Source: Owenweeksia sp964619125
GTDB taxonomy: Bacteria; Bacteroidota; Bacteroidia; Flavobacteriales; Schleiferiaceae
NCBI GenBank assembly: GCA_964619125.1
Contig: CAZUCA010000008.1
Coordinates: 8,989-72,988 of the forward strand
Length of the DNA stretch: 64,000 nt
Reading direction: 5' to 3'
Positions 32,966-41,408 of this stretch are shown one piece after another (within the stretch, counting starts at the first letter, position 1; every line of letters begins with the position of its first letter). Made by a program: the position numbers and the translations under genes. The notes beneath the pieces were generated by a model that worked only from the letters and a program-made list of their open reading frames with translations, made no database searches and had not been told where the DNA came from.

Positions 32966-34567
32966 TGCCGAAGCGTCAAGCCCGGAATCTTTTAGCAGTT
33001 CCTCCCTGCTGCCATGCTGGATAAATTGGTCAGCCAGGCCCAGGCACTGAAGTTTGTTGGAAAGCTGATTTCGTCTCAATACTTGGCTTACGCTGGCACC
33101 AAAGCCACCGCTCAGACTGTTTTCCTCTACCGTAATAATCTCATCAAAGCTGACCGCAATTGCTTTGATTCGCTCCTCATCGAGGGGCTTGAGCTGATCA
33201 AAGAGGAAATGAGCATAGGGTAAACCCTGCAGCGCCTGCCAACTTTGCCAGGCAATGGCACCAAAGCTAAGGATGGCTTTCTCTTTCCCATCAGACATCT
33301 GCGCAATTTCATCTTTATTGAAATTACGGGCAATGGCGGCCTTCGGATAACGGAGGGTAAATGGCCCGGACCCTGTCAGTGCTCGTCTTAATAGTGAGCA
33401 GAGGCTATTGCCATCATAGGCCGCGCCCAGTTCCATTTCTGGTATGGCATTAAAAAGAGAAATATCAAAAACACCATGGTGGGTGGCGCCGTCTTCTCCT
33501 ACCAGACCCGCGCGATCGAGTACCAGGGTTACCGGTAGTTTTTGCAGGGCCACATCGTGAATAATCTGGTCAATTGCCCTCTGGCTAAAAGTGGAGTAAA
33601 GGTGAACCAGGGGTCGCAGGCCTGCTGCGGCCATACCCGCCGCCATGGTAACGGCATGCTGCTCGGCAATACCCACATCAAAGATGCGGCTGGGAAACTG
33701 CTCCTTAAAATCCTGCATGGCTCCCCCGGAAATCATCGCAGGCGATATCACTACCAGCTCCGGAATCTCATGGCCCAGTCTTACAATTTCGGCTCCAAAT
33801 GCACTCTGAAAACTTTCTACAGGCTCCGGCGAGGAGCTCCCGGCTGGCTGAAAACCCCGGCCCTTCTCGGTTTCAATATGCAGTAATTTGGGGCCGGATA
33901 TATGGCTGAGACGATCCAGCTCTACAATAAGGCCATTCACATCATGGCCGTCAGGACCTTTGAAATACTGAATAGCGAGACTCTCACAGAATTGTCGGTA
34001 TCGCTGATGGCGATGAAGGGCGCCTACATTTTCATCGATCGAACTGTGGTTGTCATTGAGTACAATCAGTACATCGAGCTGGCGTTCACCGAGGTAGTTG
34101 AGGGCCTCAAAGTTCATCCCGCCAGTAAAGGCCCCGTCACCAATCACTGCAACTCGCTGCCGCTGCTTAGCGCGTAACAGATCCGCTTCTGCAAATCCCA
34201 GCAGGGCCGATACCGAGGTACTGCTGTGTCCGGCACCAAAGGGGTCGTATTCACTTTCAGCCCGCCTGGTAAAGCCCGATAGGCCACCTTTTTGACGGTT
34301 GCTGTTAAACTGCTCACGACGATTAGTCAATACTTTGTGTACGTAAGCCTGGTGGCCTACATCCCAAATCAGAATGTCGTCAGGGGTATTTAGTACACTG
34401 TGAAGGGCCACCGTCAATTCGGTAACGCCGAGGCTCGACTTTATATGTCCGGCCTTGGCTTTTGACCTGCCCTGAATAAACTCCCTTAATTCGGCGCAAA
34501 GCTGCACTCTCTCCCCGGAACTTAATCCCTTCAGATCACGGGGTTCTATGATATTGTCGAGGATCAC
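32933..34567 (-). CDS. dxs: 1-deoxy-D-xylulose-5-phosphate synthase, short form
   Basis: About 544 residues, some 80 fewer than common DXS. Key motifs are present: KAGHIKSSLGV, DVGHQAYVHK, the thiamine-diphosphate site GDGAFTGGMNFEALN, DVGIAEQHAVTMAAGMA, and LDRAGLVGEDGATHHGVFD. It joins pyruvate and glyceraldehyde-3-phosphate to DXP for isoprenoids, thiamine and PLP. The missing part is the segment between NVGALHRHQRY and KGPDGHDVNG, where E. coli DXS has a long loop. The frame is open to a TTG at 34591, but that codon is inside a -7 box, so GTG 34567 is preferred ((V)ILDNIIEPRDLKGL). Overlaps ribE by 33 bp. Confidence 0.9.
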   Translation of the reverse strand: MILDNIIEPRDLKGLSSGERVQLCAELREFIQGRSKAKAGHIKSSLGVTELTVALHSVLNTPDDILIWDVGHQAYVHKVLTNRREQFNSNRQKGGLSGFTRRAESEYDPFGAGHSSTSVSALLGFAEADLLRAKQRQRVAVIGDGAFTGGMNFEALNYLGERQLDVLIVLNDNHSSIDENVGALHRHQRYRQFCESLAIQYFKGPDGHDVNGLIVELDRLSHISGPKLLHIETEKGRGFQPAGSSSPEPVESFQSAFGAEIVRLGHEIPELVVISPAMISGGAMQDFKEQFPSRIFDVGIAEQHAVTMAAGMAAAGLRPLVHLYSTFSQRAIDQIIHDVALQKLPVTLVLDRAGLVGEDGATHHGVFDISLFNAIPEMELGAAYDGNSLCSLLRRALTGSGPFTLRYPKAAIARNFNKDEIAQMSDGKEKAILSFGAIAWQSWQALQGLPYAHFLFDQLKPLDEERIKAIAVSFDEIITVEENSLSGGFGASVSQVLRRNQLSNKLQCLGLADQFIQHGSREELLKDSGLDASALRTAFLRTQG

Positions 34568-34588
34568 GAGCTGCTGTTGCGGTTTAGA

Positions 34589-34596
34589 CAAAAGTA
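34589..34596 (-). promoter_or_regulatory. -7 promoter box of dxs (TACTTTTG)
   Basis: Minus-strand TACTTTTG, exact TAnnTTTG match. Its last three bases are the TTG that would otherwise look like the dxs start codon; a transcript from here would begin near 34584, leaving GTG 34567 as start. Confidence 0.5.
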
Positions 34597-34613
34597 CGAA
34601 GGCTAATTCCCAT

Positions 34614-34650
34614 AAAAAGAAAAAGGGCCCCTGACTATGTCAGAGACCCT
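34614..34650 (-). terminator. Terminator of the efflux operon
   Basis: Hairpin CTGAC (34631-34635) / GTCAG (34639-34643) with a 3-nt loop, extended after an internal bulge by AGGG/CCCT, and followed on the minus strand by a U-rich run from the A-tract at 34614-34624. It ends the RND operon 30-60 bp after its last stop codon. Confidence 0.75.
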
Positions 34651-34659
34651 CTGGTCAAC

Positions 34660-34679
34660 CAATTAACCAAACCTTAACC
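34660..34679 (-). repeat. 20-bp shared sequence, copy 1
   Basis: Minus-strand GGTTAAGGTTTGGTTAATTG, beginning 3 bp after the RND gene stop and leading into its terminator. An identical 20-mer lies at 53603-53622 on the plus strand, again just before a terminator hairpin. It contains two GGTTAA units. Confidence 0.8.
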
Positions 34680-34682
34680 TAA

Positions 34683-37600
34683 TTAAGCTGCGAATTTACT
34701 AAATACTTTTCTACTTTTCCTAGCAAATCGCTCAAAAATTAAATACATCACCGGAACAACCACCAAAGTAAGGAAGGTGGCAAAGAGCAGTCCGTAGATT
34801 ACCGTCCAGGCCATAGGGCTCCAGAAGATGGCATTATCACCCCCAAAATAAATATTGGGATCGTAACGCTGCAACAAGCCGATAAAATCAATATTGAGAC
34901 CGATGGCCAGCGGAAGGAGCCCCAGCACAGTGGTAATAGCGGTAAGTAGTACCGGCCGTAAACGTACTTTACCGCCCAGTTCGATGGCATCACGCAGGTC
35001 GCGGTCATCGAGCTCCTGATCACCGGTCAGGCCCTTTTGCTCTCGGATGCGGGCACGGCTAAGCTCAATAAAATCAATCAGTACAATACCATTATTTACT
35101 ACAATACCGGCCAGGGATACAATGCCGATCCCGGTCATGATTACCACAAAGTCCATCCGGAAGATACCCAGACCCAGGAACACGCCGATGGTACTAAAAA
35201 GTACCGTCATAATGATTATGAAAGGCTTGTAGGCTGAGTTAAACTGTGAAACCAGGATTATCGCAATCAGGGCTACCGCAATGAAAAGAGCGGTGGTAAG
35301 GAAGGCAAAGGACTCCTGCTGCTCCTTTTGCTCACCGGTAAAGTCGAGGCTATAGCCCTCCTCCATCTCGTAATCCTTCAGCACATTGCGGATCTTATTA
35401 TTAACCTCATTGGGGTTGTAACCTTCAATGATATTGGAATATACTGTCACCAGCCTTTCCGAGTCGAGGCGCTTAATGGAGTTGTAGGAATTGTCGAACT
35501 CATAATTTGCCACCGCCGAAATCGGTACCTGCACAATCTTGCCGGTAGCCTGTGAGCGGAAGGTCACCAACTGATTCATAAGGCTGGATACACTGTAGCG
35601 ATACTCCTCCTTAAGGCGGATCTCAATGGGGTACTCATCCTCACCCTCCTTGTATTTACTGGCTTCGCGGCCATAGAGGGCGGTACGAAGGGCCAATGCC
35701 ACCTGCTGGGTACTTACCCCCAGGCGGCGTGCCCGGTCACGATCAATGTGAATAAGCATCTCCGGCTTATTGGTTTCGAGGTCGATCTGCAGTCCTTCTA
35801 TGCCAGCGATATTGGCCCGGTCAACCCTGGCTTTTACATCGTTGGCAATGGCAATGAGCGACTCGAGGTTGTCGCCGGTAATCTCAATGTTGATGGGCCG
35901 CCCTACCGGCGGTCCGTTCTGTTCCTTCTCAACCGCTATGGTTACGCCGGGATAGCGATTCACCAGTTGCTGGGTAACCTCCCGCTGTACCTGAGTGGTT
36001 TGGATACCAGTCCTGAACTCATACTCCACAAAGGAAATGGTGATTCTGGCTTTATTAGGAGTGGACTGGCCACCACCACCAAAGTCATTCTGACTGGCAG
36101 TTTCGGCTCCCACATTAGTCACCACTGACTCTACCACTTCATCATAGGGAGCCAATACTTCATCCAGGTCCTGTTCCACCCTGCGGGCTACACTATCGGT
36201 TGCGGTAACATCGGTGCCCAGGGGCATCTCCACAAATACATTGATATAGTTTGGCTCATTTACCGGGAAGGTGATCACTTTGGGGTTGCTACCAAAATAA
36301 AAACCGATGGAAAGGATCATCAACAACAGAGTACCCGCCAGGATCATAATGGGTTTATAACCTGCCAGAGCCCACTCGAGGGTGGCCGCATACCAGCGCT
36401 CCAGCCGCACCAAAAACTTATTTTGAAACCACACTGCCAGCGGATAAAGCAGGAAGCCATAAAAAAGCACCAGCAGTCCAAAGATGATCATCAGGTTACC
36501 AAAGGTGCGTTGATCGGCCAGCACCAGCAAAAAGCCCAGTACCCCAAAAACTGCCGCGGTAATAAAGCCCCGGCGGTGATTGTGCTTCTTCCTGGAGTCG
36601 TGTTTTTTGATAAACACCGAGGTAATAACCGGGTTGATCACCAGCGCCACAAAAAGCGATGATCCCAGCACTATGATCAAAGTCTTGGGCAGGTAACCCA
36701 TAAACTCCCCAATAATGCTATCCCAGAAAATCAGGGGGAAGAATGCCGCCAGGGTAGTGGCCGTACTACTGATAATGGGCACCGCAATTTCACCTACCCC
36801 CTGCCGGGCGGCTTCATAGCGCGAAAGCCCCTCCTCGTCGTAAAGACGATAAATATTCTCAATGGTTACAATGGCATTATCCACCAGCATACCCAGGGCC
36901 AGTATCAGCGAAAAGAGCACGATAAAGTTGAGGGTTAGCCCGATAGCACTTAGGATCAGGAAGGAGATAAACATGCTGAAGGGGATGGAAAGCCCCACAA
37001 AAACAGCATTGCGCAGACCCAGGAAAAACAACAGTACCAATACCACCAGGATCACACCACTGATAATAGAGTTTTCGAGGTTGCTGATCTGGTTACGGGT
37101 TTGCTTGCTCTGATCGTTGGTAATGGTAACCTTTAAGCCGCTGGGAAAATGGCTGCGTTGTGCTTCCTGCAAAATTTCACGGATCTTGTCTGTTGCTTCC
37201 AGCAGGTTCTTACCACTCTTCTTAATTACGTTCAGTGACACTACCGACTCACCGTCAAGACGGGCCAGGCTCTCGAGTTCCTTATAGGTAAAGGTGACAT
37301 CAGCCACATCCTTCAGGTAAACGATATTGGCATTTTCATGCTTGACAATGATATTCCGGATCTCGTCAATACTTTCAAATTCAGCGTCAGTACGGATACT
37401 GCGACGGGTTTCACCCAACAGGATATCCCCGGCACCGATATTCACATTTTCACCGGCAATGGCAGCCTCAATATCCCCAAAGCTCAGCTGGTTGGCCTTT
37501 AAGCGGGGCAGGTCTACATTTATTTGTACCTCTTTTTCCTTATCGCCGGTAATAGTAGCTTCCGAAATCTCGCTCAGCTCCTCCACTTCATCCTGGAGGT

Positions 37601-38099
37601 ATTCGGCGAAATCCACCAGCTGATCAATAGAATAATCACCAGAAAGGTTGATGTTGAGGATAGGAATGCGGGAAAGGTCAATGTCAAGCACCACCGGATC
37701 CTGATCCAGGTCGGTGGGCAGCTCGCTCTTGGCACGGTCTACCGCATCCTTTACATCCTGCAGCGCCTTTTCGGTATCCACATCGATGTTAAATTCCACG
37801 TTGATAATAGAGACGTCCTGCACCGACTCCGAATTGAGATCCTTGATGCCGCTTACACTCTTGATCTCCTTTTCAAGGGGACGGGTAATCAGGTTCTCAA
37901 TATCAACCGGGGTGTTGCCCGGATAAGGTGTTTGCACATAAATGAGGGGAAACACGATTTCGGGAAAGGACTCCTTGGGCATAGTGCGATAGCTGTAAAG
38001 TCCAAAGAGTATCAGCAGTGCCGAGAGGATAAACACACTTATGCTGTTGTTGAGCGAAAGTGTGCTGAGCTTAAAATTTCTTTCAGTTTTGTTGGCCAT
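34683..38099 (-). CDS. RND family efflux pump, inner-membrane permease
   Basis: 1138 residues, AcrB/MdtB-like. TM1 is NNSISVFILSALLILFGLYS, and porter-domain residues include SFPEIVFPLIYVQTPYPGNTP. The proton-relay helix reads LALGMLVDNAIVTIENIYR; the typical second acidic residue is replaced, which points to the heavy-metal/HAE-like mixed branch. The C-terminal TM bundle includes GIGIVSLAGIVVNNGIVLID. Residues ~505-562, between the two halves, hold an extra basic stretch and two hydrophobic segments (FITAAVFGVLGFLLVL, LMIIFGLLVLFYGFLL) that make it about 90 residues longer than AcrB. It exports small molecules by proton antiport with the adaptor and channel encoded just upstream. Substrate unknown. 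Confidence 0.92.
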   Translation of the reverse strand: MANKTERNFKLSTLSLNNSISVFILSALLILFGLYSYRTMPKESFPEIVFPLIYVQTPYPGNTPVDIENLITRPLEKEIKSVSGIKDLNSESVQDVSIINVEFNIDVDTEKALQDVKDAVDRAKSELPTDLDQDPVVLDIDLSRIPILNINLSGDYSIDQLVDFAEYLQDEVEELSEISEATITGDKEKEVQINVDLPRLKANQLSFGDIEAAIAGENVNIGAGDILLGETRRSIRTDAEFESIDEIRNIIVKHENANIVYLKDVADVTFTYKELESLARLDGESVVSLNVIKKSGKNLLEATDKIREILQEAQRSHFPSGLKVTITNDQSKQTRNQISNLENSIISGVILVVLVLLFFLGLRNAVFVGLSIPFSMFISFLILSAIGLTLNFIVLFSLILALGMLVDNAIVTIENIYRLYDEEGLSRYEAARQGVGEIAVPIISSTATTLAAFFPLIFWDSIIGEFMGYLPKTLIIVLGSSLFVALVINPVITSVFIKKHDSRKKHNHRRGFITAAVFGVLGFLLVLADQRTFGNLMIIFGLLVLFYGFLLYPLAVWFQNKFLVRLERWYAATLEWALAGYKPIMILAGTLLLMILSIGFYFGSNPKVITFPVNEPNYINVFVEMPLGTDVTATDSVARRVEQDLDEVLAPYDEVVESVVTNVGAETASQNDFGGGGQSTPNKARITISFVEYEFRTGIQTTQVQREVTQQLVNRYPGVTIAVEKEQNGPPVGRPINIEITGDNLESLIAIANDVKARVDRANIAGIEGLQIDLETNKPEMLIHIDRDRARRLGVSTQQVALALRTALYGREASKYKEGEDEYPIEIRLKEEYRYSVSSLMNQLVTFRSQATGKIVQVPISAVANYEFDNSYNSIKRLDSERLVTVYSNIIEGYNPNEVNNKIRNVLKDYEMEEGYSLDFTGEQKEQQESFAFLTTALFIAVALIAIILVSQFNSAYKPFIIIMTVLFSTIGVFLGLGIFRMDFVVIMTGIGIVSLAGIVVNNGIVLIDFIELSRARIREQKGLTGDQELDDRDLRDAIELGGKVRLRPVLLTAITTVLGLLPLAIGLNIDFIGLLQRYDPNIYFGGDNAIFWSPMAWTVIYGLLFATFLTLVVVPVMYLIFERFARKSRKVFSKFAA

Positions 38100-38117
38100 T
38101 TCTGAGTTCGCTAATTT

Positions 38118-39260
38118 TTATGCTTGACCTGATTTCACCTCCACAAGTGTTCCTTCGTTCACCTGGTCATAGCCGCTTACGATCACCCGGTCACCTGCTG
38201 TAAGACCTTCTAAAATTTCGGTGGTAACATCAGAAGAGCGCCCTCTTTTGATATACTTTTTACGAGCCACTACGGCGCCTCCTTCATTGCTTACGGTATA
38301 TACGAAGTCGCCTTTAAGGTCTTTGCTGATGGCCTTTGACGGCACCACAATGGCGGCGCCACTGGCGTAGTCGCGAATTTTGAGATTGGCCAGTACATTG
38401 GGCTTAATCCTGCCCTCCTTATTGGGCAGGTTTACCTTAACCTTGAAGCTGCGGTTCTCGGGGTTAATCACCTGGCTTACGAAGTTCACCACGGCCTTGG
38501 TTTCCACACCCAGGGCAGGAATACTCACCTCCACGGTATCGCCACGGTGTACCGCTGGCAGGTAACTTTCAGAAAGCTCGGTCTCTACTTCTACATTATC
38601 GAGGTCTACTACCCTCACGATGGGTGCGCCAAAGCTGATGAATTCACCTTCATTAACCACCACCTGGTCAACGGTACCGCTTATGGGTGAACGCACGATG
38701 GTATTGTTATACTGGGTTCTTACCTGGGCCAGGCGACTCTTGGCGGTTTTATAGTTGTTTTCGGCCTGCAGGTATTCGATCTCCGAGCCTATATTCTGAT
38801 CCCAGAGATTCTTGCGCTTTTGGTAAGTGGTTTCCGCCAGCTTAAACATAGCCTCGGCCTCTTCCAGCTGGCGGCTTACCGCCTCATTATCCAGCCTTAC
38901 CAGCACCTGCCCACGGCTTACTTCCTGACCTTCCCTGGCCGGAACCGACAAAACGCGGCCATTGGCCTCTGAGCTGATCATAATATTTTCACGTGAGCTC
39001 ACGGTACCGGTAAAATCCACATAGTGGTTGAAGTTCGCATTGGCAAGCTCCTGAACCCGTACCGGCACAACCCTTTCCTCCACTTCAGTAGTATCGAGGG
39101 CCGCAATGTCGGCTTTTAGCTTTTCAATATCAGCTTCCAGCTTTTGCAGCTCTTCCTGCTTTTCTGCCAGTGCTTTTTGTTTGCCCTCGAGGCTATCTTC
39201 AGTTGTGGCCTGACAAGCTACTATGAGAAAGCCAAACGCCAGGGTTACCAGTTTTTTCAT
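38118..39260 (-). CDS. RND efflux periplasmic adaptor, lipoprotein
   Basis: 380 residues from ATG 39260, chosen because it gives a lipoprotein signal MKKLVTLAFGFLIVACQ with Cys at 16; the longer frame runs into the TolC gene. Residues ~22-60 form an extra heptad-rich coiled coil (GKQKALAEKQEELQKLEADI). The membrane-fusion-protein core follows: VDFTGTVSSRENIMISSEAN, VLVRLDNEAVSRQLEEAEAM hairpin, TIVRSPISGTVDQVVVNEGE, and beta-barrel/MP domains to the end. It links the RND pump with the outer-membrane channel. Lies 22 bp after the channel gene and 18 bp before the pump gene. Confidence 0.93.
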   Translation of the reverse strand: MKKLVTLAFGFLIVACQATTEDSLEGKQKALAEKQEELQKLEADIEKLKADIAALDTTEVEERVVPVRVQELANANFNHYVDFTGTVSSRENIMISSEANGRVLSVPAREGQEVSRGQVLVRLDNEAVSRQLEEAEAMFKLAETTYQKRKNLWDQNIGSEIEYLQAENNYKTAKSRLAQVRTQYNNTIVRSPISGTVDQVVVNEGEFISFGAPIVRVVDLDNVEVETELSESYLPAVHRGDTVEVSIPALGVETKAVVNFVSQVINPENRSFKVKVNLPNKEGRIKPNVLANLKIRDYASGAAIVVPSKAISKDLKGDFVYTVSNEGGAVVARKKYIKRGRSSDVTTEILEGLTAGDRVIVSGYDQVNEGTLVEVKSGQA

Positions 39261-39282
39261 GAGGTTGTGGGGATTGAGATTG

Positions 39283-40647
39283 TTATTTTTTTCCGATCGC
39301 TTTTTCGAGGTCTTCGCGAGCATAAAGGAGGTTTTGTAAAGATTGAATGTATTCCCGTTGGGTTTCGAGATATTGATTTTCGGTTTGGGTAAAATCAAGG
39401 CTGCCGCTGATACCCTCACTAAACTTGATCCGCTCTTTATCGCGGATTTTCTTACTTATTTCAAGGTTACGGCGCTGAATGTTGTGATTCTCAAGCGCAA
39501 ACTGGTAGTTGCTGAGAGCGCGTTGATACTGCAGGGTAACCTGATTCAACACCTGTTCTTTTGCCACTTCAGTGCGCAGGAAGTCCACCTTAGCCTCCTG
39601 AACGCTGGCAGTACGGCCCAGCACATCCAGATTCCAGCTCAGGCCACCCGTTACCCGGGTACCCGGAGCCCAATAGGTATCCCAATTTATAGGATCAAAA
39701 TCGTTGCTGAAGTAAGCTTCGGTATGGGTAACCCCGGCAGTAAAGTAAGGGTACCACTGTGAGCGTTCATTTCGCACACTGAGGCCAGCGGCCTCATTTT
39801 GGGCGGCAATCTGCCGGTAATTTACGTGTTGATTAGGCACAAACTGCCCTGACGCTATAACCTCACCCTCATCCTGGGTCACTACAAAGTCATCGAGATC
39901 GCCGGTTAAAACAATTTCCTGCTCTGCCGCTATCCCCATGTGATACTTCAGAAGCAACATAGCAATTTCTTCCTGGCGGCGGGCGTTGGCGACATTGTTT
40001 GAAATGTTGGCTACCAGCAGTTCCAGTTGATCCACCGATTGCTCATCCACAAAGCCATTTTCATAAAGCTTTTGCGTTTCGCTGTAATTCTTGCTCAGTG
40101 ACTGCAGGTTCTCATCCAACAAGCTCACATTTTCACGGGCAATCATTACCCCGTAGTAGGATTTCTCCACTTCATTGACCAGGTTAATGCGCGCATTTTC
40201 CAGATCGAGATCTTTAGTCTCCCTCAATACCTGAGAGGCCCTCCGGGCCAGAAAATTGGAGTAACTAAGGTTGATGCTGGCACTCACATCCCACTGGGTT
40301 TGATAGTCGGCGCCAAAGGCGAAATACTTGAAGTCCTCACCGGGGGCAAATTGCTCATCGGGAATAAAGCCGGTACCCTTACCGATGGCCTGGGGCTGAA
40401 TCTGGGCATTCCAAATGGTGTTATAATTAGCGTTGATCTTCGGCAAACTAAGGGCGAGGGCCTTTTTGATAGAAGCCCTGGCCTTTTCCACTTCCAGCTG
40501 CTTATCGCGTACACTGTAACCATTTTCCAGGGCATAGCTCTTAGCCTCCTCCACGCTGAAGCTGAGCGTGGTATTTTGGGTGGTTTCCGGTTGGGCGCCA
40601 AGGGCTCCCACCGCAAGTGTTAGCAGCAGTGAAACTATAATCCTCAT
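39283..40647 (-). CDS. TolC-family outer-membrane channel
   Basis: 454 residues. Signal peptide MRIIVSLLLTLAVGALGAQ. Two outer-membrane-efflux-protein repeats are visible: long helices with FSVEEAKSYALENGYSVRDK, KSYYGVMIARENVSLLDENL and TQKLYENGFVDEQSVDQLEL in the first half, and NERSQWYPYFTAGVTHTEAY, QVTLQYQRALSNYQFALENH and ENQYLETQREYIQSLQNLLY in the second. It forms the exit duct of the tripartite pump. Its start overlaps the tetR stop by 4 bp. Confidence 0.93.
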   Translation of the reverse strand: MRIIVSLLLTLAVGALGAQPETTQNTTLSFSVEEAKSYALENGYSVRDKQLEVEKARASIKKALALSLPKINANYNTIWNAQIQPQAIGKGTGFIPDEQFAPGEDFKYFAFGADYQTQWDVSASINLSYSNFLARRASQVLRETKDLDLENARINLVNEVEKSYYGVMIARENVSLLDENLQSLSKNYSETQKLYENGFVDEQSVDQLELLVANISNNVANARRQEEIAMLLLKYHMGIAAEQEIVLTGDLDDFVVTQDEGEVIASGQFVPNQHVNYRQIAAQNEAAGLSVRNERSQWYPYFTAGVTHTEAYFSNDFDPINWDTYWAPGTRVTGGLSWNLDVLGRTASVQEAKVDFLRTEVAKEQVLNQVTLQYQRALSNYQFALENHNIQRRNLEISKKIRDKERIKFSEGISGSLDFTQTENQYLETQREYIQSLQNLLYAREDLEKAIGKK

Positions 40648-41261
40648 GCTTTTTTCTTGTCTTTTAATTTTGATTCTAAATATTCCAGTCCCTTTTCAGT
40701 GGCCATTCCCCGGATGTGGTACTCCATCGCCTGGCTCATCATCGCTTTAATCGAGTGCTTTTCAAGTAGCTCAAGCTCCTCTTCGGGCAAGGTGTGCATT
40801 TTAGAGCAGTAGAGATAGGTCATAATATCAGTGCTGGCCTCATTTCTGTACAGGCCGGCCTTCTTACCTTTTTCTACATTACTACTGATAACTTCTTCTA
40901 TCAGGTTGTGCCGGCCTTCGTAGAGCGAGTTATAGGTGTGCGGGTAATATTTCTGTAGCTGAAAGCGCAGGCTGGGGTTATGATTTTCCAGCACTTCACC
41001 CACCACCTGGTCAATCATCATCAGTTCATCAATAGCATTTTTGGTGGTTTTGTTAATTTCCAGCAAGTGCTTTTGCAGGCTGTCATAAATGGTGCGCACA
41101 CTTTTATGCACCAGGTCAGCCTTGTTTTCGAAGTACTTGTAAATGGTCTTTTTGGAAATCCCGAGCTCCCTCGCTACATCGTCCATCGTCACACTGCGGA
41201 TGCCGTACTTATTGAAGAGCGACAAGGCACAGTAAATTATTTCGTGTTCCAGTTTTTCCAT
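40644..41261 (-). CDS. TetR/AcrR family transcriptional regulator
   Basis: 205 residues. The N-terminal helix-turn-helix domain is clear: ALSLFNKYGIRSVTMDDVAR, ELGISKKTIYKYFENKADLV. A helical ligand-binding part follows, ending in a Lys-rich tail (LESKLKDKKKA). First gene of the regulator-channel-adaptor-pump operon, so it most likely represses its own operon and responds to a pump substrate. A perfect 11-bp inverted repeat 32-63 bp upstream of its start is the probable operator. Confidence 0.94.
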   Translation of the reverse strand: MEKLEHEIIYCALSLFNKYGIRSVTMDDVARELGISKKTIYKYFENKADLVHKSVRTIYDSLQKHLLEINKTTKNAIDELMMIDQVVGEVLENHNPSLRFQLQKYYPHTYNSLYEGRHNLIEEVISSNVEKGKKAGLYRNEASTDIMTYLYCSKMHTLPEEELELLEKHSIKAMMSQAMEYHIRGMATEKGLEYLESKLKDKKKA

Positions 41262-41271
41262 AAAATCCGCG

Positions 41272-41279
41272 CAAATATA
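41272..41279 (-). promoter_or_regulatory. -7 promoter box of the efflux operon (TATATTTG)
   Basis: Minus-strand TATATTTG, exact match, ending 10 nt before the tetR ATG at 41261, so the leader is about 5 nt. The inverted repeat 41293-41324 sits where the -33 element and the upstream polymerase contacts would be. Confidence 0.6.
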
Positions 41280-41292
41280 AGAGAGAAATCAA

Positions 41293-41324
41293 CAGGAAAC
41301 TTTAAAAGTGTTGAAAGTTTCCTG
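41293..41324. promoter_or_regulatory. Candidate TetR operator, 11-bp inverted repeat
   Basis: CAGGAAACTTT (41293-41303) and AAAGTTTCCTG (41314-41324) are perfect inverted repeats separated by 10 nt. The site lies between the divergent tetR-efflux operon and asnS, overlapping the region upstream of the tetR -7 box. TetR-type repressors commonly bind such palindromes. A hairpin function is less likely because no U-tract follows. Confidence 0.7.
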
Positions 41325-41408
41325 CAAAGAATACACTTACCGCCCCTTCAGGCTTTCGCATTATTTTAAAATTTGGCAACCTTTGCAGGCTCTATTGTTA
41401 ATGTGACT

